Shown one piece after another: positions 59,949 to 64,000 of a stretch of DNA of 64,000 nucleotides (the first letter of the stretch is position 1; each line of letters starts with the position of its first letter). The stretch lies in contig OZ219784.1 in assembly GCA_964291305.2 (NCBI GenBank), forward strand, positions 62,001 through 126,000, written 5' to 3'. Below the pieces are notes generated by a model. That model did not search any database. It was given only the letters and a program-made list of their open reading frames with translations, and had not been told where the DNA came from. Position numbers and translations under genes: made by a program. The stretch is from VXNF01 sp964291305. GTDB lineage: Bacteria > Actinomycetota > Acidimicrobiia > Acidimicrobiales > CATQHL01.

Positions 59949-62234
59949 ATGGCGTATCAGATCATCCAGTCGGAACCGTACTGGGACTGCGTGAGTTCGC
60001 TGCGTCGAGATGATCCCTACAAGTCTCACCTGGTGGACACACTCGACGATTTGCGGCGTCAACCGTTCGGCAACCCTCGCCTAAGCACCCACGACATCGG
60101 CACGGCGCGCAACGGCCGCAAACTCTTTTCCTCCGATGTAGGTGGCCGGACAAGCGACCGGCGCGTCGTCTGGCAGATCTTCGGCCAGACCATCGTTGTA
60201 CTGCTCTACGGCAACCACAAGGTCCAGGACCGGGCCAAGCGGATGCAGATCAGCTTCGATCAGCAGCAGCAGTTGATGCAGGTGTACGAGCAGGCACCAG
60301 ACTCCGAGGCAGAGCGGCCATATCGGGAACACCGCAAGACTTCAGGAACTCTGTTCATGGCGTGGACCGACCGAGAGTTGGCTTCACTTGGCTTCCCAGA
60401 ACCCACCGTGGAGCACCTGCGCCGCTTGAACAGCGAGGACGAGCTTCTAGCGCTCGAAGAGAACCTGGGCCCTCAACTTTTTGAACTCGCTGTTGAGGTA
60501 ATCACCGTCGGCCCACCGGTAAGGACTATCGGCACAGCCACCGCATTGGAAGCCCCCGAGCCGCCGGTAAGCGCCAAGCCTCCAGTGGATCGCCAGCCCG
60601 AGGCACCAACCAGCGCTGAGGCCAGCACGGCTACGGCCCCGGCAACCCCGCCCGAGGTGAGCGACGAGGACCGCGAGCTGGAGCGTCTGCTGAACGACGA
60701 GCAGGCCGGAGCGCTGTTCACTCGGTTGGAGCCGGAGTTCATGGCCGAAGTGATCGGCCGACCCATCGAGGACTGGATGATCTTCTTGCACCCCGATCAG
60801 CGCTCCACTGCAACTCGGCGTTACCAGGGCCCAGCCCGGGTGCGCGGCCCCGCTGGTACCGGCAAGACGGTGGTGGGCCTACACCGAGCCGCCCACTTAG
60901 CCGCTCGCAGCCGCGCCGCCGAGGCTGCTGGCCCAGCGAGCGATAGTGAGCCAACCCTTCCGGTGCTTGTCACTACCTACATCAGCTCGCTGCCGCCGGT
61001 TTTCGAGGAGTTGTACGGGCGCATGCCCGGCACCCAGTCGGGCGAAGTGGAGTTCCTCAACGTCGACAAGCTGGCCCGGCAGGTATGCAAAGAGGCAGAA
61101 GAACGAGCTTATGTCAACTCGCGCAAGGTGGATACTGCTTACGAACAGGCCTTCAAGCAAGTCGTCTTGCCCGGTACGCCGCTGCACGGCCTTACCTCGC
61201 GGTACCTGCAAGATGAGATCACCAAGATGATCAAGGGTCGGGCCATCGAGTCTTTAGAGGATTATCTGGGGATGGAGCGCACCGGCCGCCGAATGCGGCT
61301 GGGGCGGCTGCAGCGGACCCAGGTTTGGGAGTTGATGGAGTGCTGGGACGCCGAGATGGATCGACACGGCACCATGGACTTCTGCGATGTGATCCTGCGA
61401 GCACTATGGGTAGCTCGAGAAAGCACCCGGCCGCGCTATTCGGCCGTGATCGTCGACGAGGCCCAAGATCTGACCATGGCTGGTTTGCAGTTTCTGCGGG
61501 CGCTAGTCAACGCCCCGGATCACGACGTAGACCGCCCCGATGGGCTGTTCATCCTGGGTGACGGGGCACAGCGCATTTATCCCGGCGGTTTCACGCTGCG
61601 CCAGGCGGGGGTAGAGGTGCGCGGCCGCACCACCGTGTTGACCGAGAACTACCGCAACACTGGCGAGATCATCAGCGCGGCGCTAGCCGTGGCGGGCGAT
61701 CACCGCGTGGAGGACCTCAGCGAGGAGTTCCAGCGGGGAGACGAGACGATCACAACCAGCCGTCAGGGCCCTCGACCGTTGCGGATCGAAGCCCAAGGCT
61801 GGGATAACCAAGCCGCGGCCATCGCTCAATGCATCCAGGACTTCATAGCCGAGGACACGAGCCTCGGTCATGGAGGTATGGCGGTGTTAGTGAGTTCCAA
61901 CAACGCTGCAAACGGATTCCGCAACCGCCTGGAACAGTTGGAGTTAGCAGTGCAGCCTCTAGAGAACTACGACGGACAGCCCAACGACAAGGTAAAGGTA
62001 GGTACCTACCACCGCGCCAAGGGGCTGGAGTTCAAAGTGGTGTTCCTCCCACAACTCGGCCGTTTCCCACCCGACCCACGCAAGGGCCAAGGCGAAGAAG
62101 AAGCAGCCGAGGACTACGACCTACACATGTCGCAGTTGTTCGTAGCCATGACCCGTGCCCGAGACCGGCTAGTGGTACTCCACAGCCCCAACGGAAGCAA
62201 AGCAATAGACCCCGCCACCGACTACTTCGAGTAG
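59949..62234 (+). CDS. UvrD/Rep-like helicase with N-terminal RelE/ParE-like domain
   Basis: A 761-residue protein. Residues about 1-105 (DDPYKSHLVDTLDDLRRQPF, GRKLFSSDVGGRTSDRRVVW, TIVVLLYGNHKVQDRAKRM) look like a RelE/ParE-type toxin fold. After a Pro/Ala-rich linker (about 195-235) comes an SF1 helicase: Walker A RGPAGTGKTVVG near 297-308, VDEAQDLT near 500, LGDGAQRIYPGG, TYHRAKGLEFKVVFLP near 685 and LFVAMTRARDRLVVL. The role is probably nucleic-acid repair or surveillance. No antitoxin gene is adjacent. The ATG follows GGAGGGAG. Confidence 0.82.
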   Translation: MAYQIIQSEPYWDCVSSLRRDDPYKSHLVDTLDDLRRQPFGNPRLSTHDIGTARNGRKLFSSDVGGRTSDRRVVWQIFGQTIVVLLYGNHKVQDRAKRMQISFDQQQQLMQVYEQAPDSEAERPYREHRKTSGTLFMAWTDRELASLGFPEPTVEHLRRLNSEDELLALEENLGPQLFELAVEVITVGPPVRTIGTATALEAPEPPVSAKPPVDRQPEAPTSAEASTATAPATPPEVSDEDRELERLLNDEQAGALFTRLEPEFMAEVIGRPIEDWMIFLHPDQRSTATRRYQGPARVRGPAGTGKTVVGLHRAAHLAARSRAAEAAGPASDSEPTLPVLVTTYISSLPPVFEELYGRMPGTQSGEVEFLNVDKLARQVCKEAEERAYVNSRKVDTAYEQAFKQVVLPGTPLHGLTSRYLQDEITKMIKGRAIESLEDYLGMERTGRRMRLGRLQRTQVWELMECWDAEMDRHGTMDFCDVILRALWVARESTRPRYSAVIVDEAQDLTMAGLQFLRALVNAPDHDVDRPDGLFILGDGAQRIYPGGFTLRQAGVEVRGRTTVLTENYRNTGEIISAALAVAGDHRVEDLSEEFQRGDETITTSRQGPRPLRIEAQGWDNQAAAIAQCIQDFIAEDTSLGHGGMAVLVSSNNAANGFRNRLEQLELAVQPLENYDGQPNDKVKVGTYHRAKGLEFKVVFLPQLGRFPPDPRKGQGEEEAAEDYDLHMSQLFVAMTRARDRLVVLHSPNGSKAIDPATDYFE

Positions 62235-62251
62235 CCCACCGAGTAGCCCAA
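62228..62251 (+). repeat. 12-bp tandem repeat at the helicase stop
   Basis: CGAGTAGCCCAC is followed directly by CGAGTAGCCCAA. The first contains the TAG stop (62232-62234) and the second repeats TAG in the same frame. Confidence 0.75.
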
Positions 62252-62303
62252 CCTGCGATATCCCGACTGAAAAAGTGACACGCTGGCTGAGCGCGCAGAC
62301 CGG

Positions 62304-64000
62304 CTACACCCAATCTCGAGGATTGTCTTTGTTTGAGGTGCTGCTGACACGACCCCTGTCATCCGAGGAATCGTCGGCCTTGTCAATCTGAAGCGAAACA
62401 GAGTCCGAGCCTTCAATGATGACCCGAACCCGGTCACCGGCACATGCTCCGAGCTGCTGCAGAGGTTCGGACACGTAGCCCAGCGAGAGACCCCCGACTG
62501 ATGCGAGTGGCCAGTTCACCGAGAGCCGGCGACATCCCGGCGGCGAGGAAACCTGGACTCTGATGTTGCCATCGGGTTCGCAACCCAAGGCAGCAGCGAT
62601 TTCCGGCGGGAACCCGGGAACGCTGTAGCCTTTGAAGAAGCGATCCTCAACTTCGAAGCACCAGTACGGAAAACCCGCGGCCGTGTAGCCATGCAAAACG
62701 TCGCTCAGAGGTCTCAGGACGATTGAAGAAGTGTCGGCAAGACTGACAAGGCCATCCCGGAGCACGAAACGAGGAGTCCCTACAAAGGAACGAACACTAA
62801 ACTCGCTCACTCCGAACTGTCGAGGCAACTCTTCAAGGATCCTCTCAAGTCGAGTAGCCCCATTATCTTCGTGGATCCTCTGGATGATTTCCGCTGCTAT
62901 GCCTTCGTACTCATCCTCGATCCATTCGACGAGACCCCAACGCACCTTGTCCGCCCTAACAACGCTTTCAAGCACCGACAAGTGTGAAACAACTCTGCCG
63001 GGGTCTAGCCCACAAAGTTCAGCAATCTCGTCTCGCGTCGCAGGTCGTCCAATCTCAAGTAGCGCTGCCTTAGCTCGAGCCCTCCTGCTATTTCTGAGCG
63101 CAAGAAAGCCGCCGAGACGATGAAAATCGCAAAGAGACACGAGCAAGTCCCAGTACTGTTCCCAGCTTGCGCTGGGTAGATGCTCCCGAAGTGCGGATTC
63201 CTGAACTAGCCCCGCGTCATCCGCCAGATTGCGGGACTCGCGCCTCAGAACGTCAAGAACATCTAAGGCAGCTTCATTGAGGCATAAACCCTCAAGGGGA
63301 GAAAATCCCAACCTCTCCTGAAGGAAGCAACATGCTAAGTCTTGGCTTTTTGCACTGTACTCGCCTACTACCGGATCCGAAAAAATCGACGATATATGCT
63401 CTTCAAGTTCGTTCTCACTGAGGATTGGAGGAATCTGCTCTCGAAGCAGGGACGCCATAATCTCCAGATTCGACCCAATTTTTGACTCAAAAGAACGCGT
63501 GAGAGATTTCGTCATTTGCCTGACTCGTTCTCCTGAGAGATCGAGCATCTGGCCAAGCTCGCGATATGACACCCGAGATGGGGACATGATGCGCCTTTCA
63601 AGAGTCAGCTTCTCTTCGTGTCGCAGCCCTTCCCAGAGTTCGTCGATGGCCTTGAGCACCTGATCTGCGAGACTCTGGACTTTCACCAGGTCGGAGATAC
63701 GAATCTCGTGGAACTCATCGGTCAACTCGAGTTTTGCTGCCAGGTTGCTGAGATCGATGTTGAGAGCGTCTCCCAGAGTGCGAGCCCCACAGAACTCTCC
63801 CGCTACGTTCAAGATTCTCTCCAATAGCGGGATCGCAGTTTCCCAACGCTTGTATTGCTTGGTGCGGCCTAAATCTGAGGGGAGCTGAGTTGCCAGTGCT
63901 ATCTGTGTTTGATCCCAACGAACATCTTGACCGGTAAAGCTGACAGTCTGCCGGTCAGCAGCGGGGAGTGACTTGAAAAGACCGACGATCTGGGCAGCTT
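62304..64000 (-). CDS. Sigma-factor-like HTH protein (5' end outside window)
   Basis: The frame stays open on the minus strand up to the window end, so the TTG at 63822-63824 is not a credible start and the gene continues beyond 64000. About 565 residues are visible. LTLERRIMSPSRVSYRELGQMLDLSGERVRQMTKSL resembles sigma-70 region 4 with its recognition helix. A long C-terminal part follows with several winged-helix-like stretches (EIGRPATRDEIAELCGLDPGRVVSHLS). The base composition is visibly less G+C-rich than its neighbours. The function is unknown, perhaps regulation within an accessory system. It converges on the helicase gene. Confidence 0.6.
   Translation of the reverse strand, partial: AAQIVGLFKSLPAADRQTVSFTGQDVRWDQTQIALATQLPSDLGRTKQYKRWETAIPLLERILNVAGEFCGARTLGDALNIDLSNLAAKLELTDEFHEIRISDLVKVQSLADQVLKAIDELWEGLRHEEKLTLERRIMSPSRVSYRELGQMLDLSGERVRQMTKSLTRSFESKIGSNLEIMASLLREQIPPILSENELEEHISSIFSDPVVGEYSAKSQDLACCFLQERLGFSPLEGLCLNEAALDVLDVLRRESRNLADDAGLVQESALREHLPSASWEQYWDLLVSLCDFHRLGGFLALRNSRRARAKAALLEIGRPATRDEIAELCGLDPGRVVSHLSVLESVVRADKVRWGLVEWIEDEYEGIAAEIIQRIHEDNGATRLERILEELPRQFGVSEFSVRSFVGTPRFVLRDGLVSLADTSSIVLRPLSDVLHGYTAAGFPYWCFEVEDRFFKGYSVPGFPPEIAAALGCEPDGNIRVQVSSPPGCRRLSVNWPLASVGGLSLGYVSEPLQQLGACAGDRVRVIIEGSDSVSLQIDKADDSSDDRGRVSSTSNKDNPRDWV

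Noticed and set aside
63822..63824. TTG as the start of the sigma-like protein
   Set aside because: The frame continues without a stop to the window edge and encodes plausible protein, so the gene is partial.

Overview
The window is high-G+C DNA, by eye typical of an actinomycete, and is most likely from an uncultivated member of the class Acidimicrobiia (Actinomycetota). The inference rests on F420/deazaflavin-type enzymes (PPOX and Ddn-like), an archaeal-type ValS, B12-dependent methylmalonyl-CoA mutase, a form I aerobic CO dehydrogenase, AAACGG-type lipoproteins and unusually frequent CTA/GTA codons for so G+C-rich a genome. The lifestyle looks aerobic and heterotrophic: amino-acid uptake, organic acid, sulfonate and amine-like catabolism, and CO oxidation. 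No rRNA, tRNA or CRISPR array was seen.

Layout. 0-3 kb: an ABC-2 export operon, cut by the window start. 2.9-8.6 kb: a class II aldolase diverging from a complete AapJQMP polar amino-acid importer. 8.7-15.5 kb: valS, an MscS channel, and a molybdate operon (HTH-Mop regulator, modABC). 15.7-19.4 kb: class I ribonucleotide reductase nrdAB, closed by a strong terminator. 19.5-24.2 kb (minus): mutA-mutB-meaB. 24.3-27.2 kb: a sugar dehydrogenase-like lipoprotein and an FAD-linked oxidase. 27.2-32.6 kb: a mosaic accessory island with a transposase remnant, a G+C-rich fragment with a truncated SDR, an A+T-richer segment with a nucleotidyltransferase pair between inverted repeats, and an AlbA_2-ATPase/ParA pair. 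32.6-37.5 kb: MaoC hydratase, beta-lactamase-fold lipoprotein and small redox enzymes. 37.5-42.3 kb (minus): coxMSL plus XdhC-YHS. 42.4-45.5 kb: sulfopropanediol-dehydrogenase-like HpsN and SDR. 45.7-47.9 kb: a restriction-modification pair. 48-55.9 kb: a protease and a catabolic cluster. 55.9-59.8 kb: a cobalamin riboswitch with btuF-btuC-btuD::cobO. 59.9-64 kb: a RelE-like/UvrD helicase fusion facing a sigma-like HTH protein that runs off the window.

The parts fit together. ModABC supplies molybdate for the molybdenum-dependent CO dehydrogenase, whose XdhC-type maturation factor sits beside it. The riboswitch-controlled B12 uptake and adenosylation operon supplies adenosylcobalamin to MutAB, guarded by MeaB.

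The most unusual observation is structural. Many gene junctions carry tandem duplications that copy the 3' end and stop codon of the upstream gene (periods 74, 71, 71, 69, 42, 35, 24, 16, 12 and 10 bp). In two operons these form ladders of overlapping ATGA/GTGA/TGATG micro-ORFs that bridge the flanking genes. I have not seen this described and rank it as the main lead.
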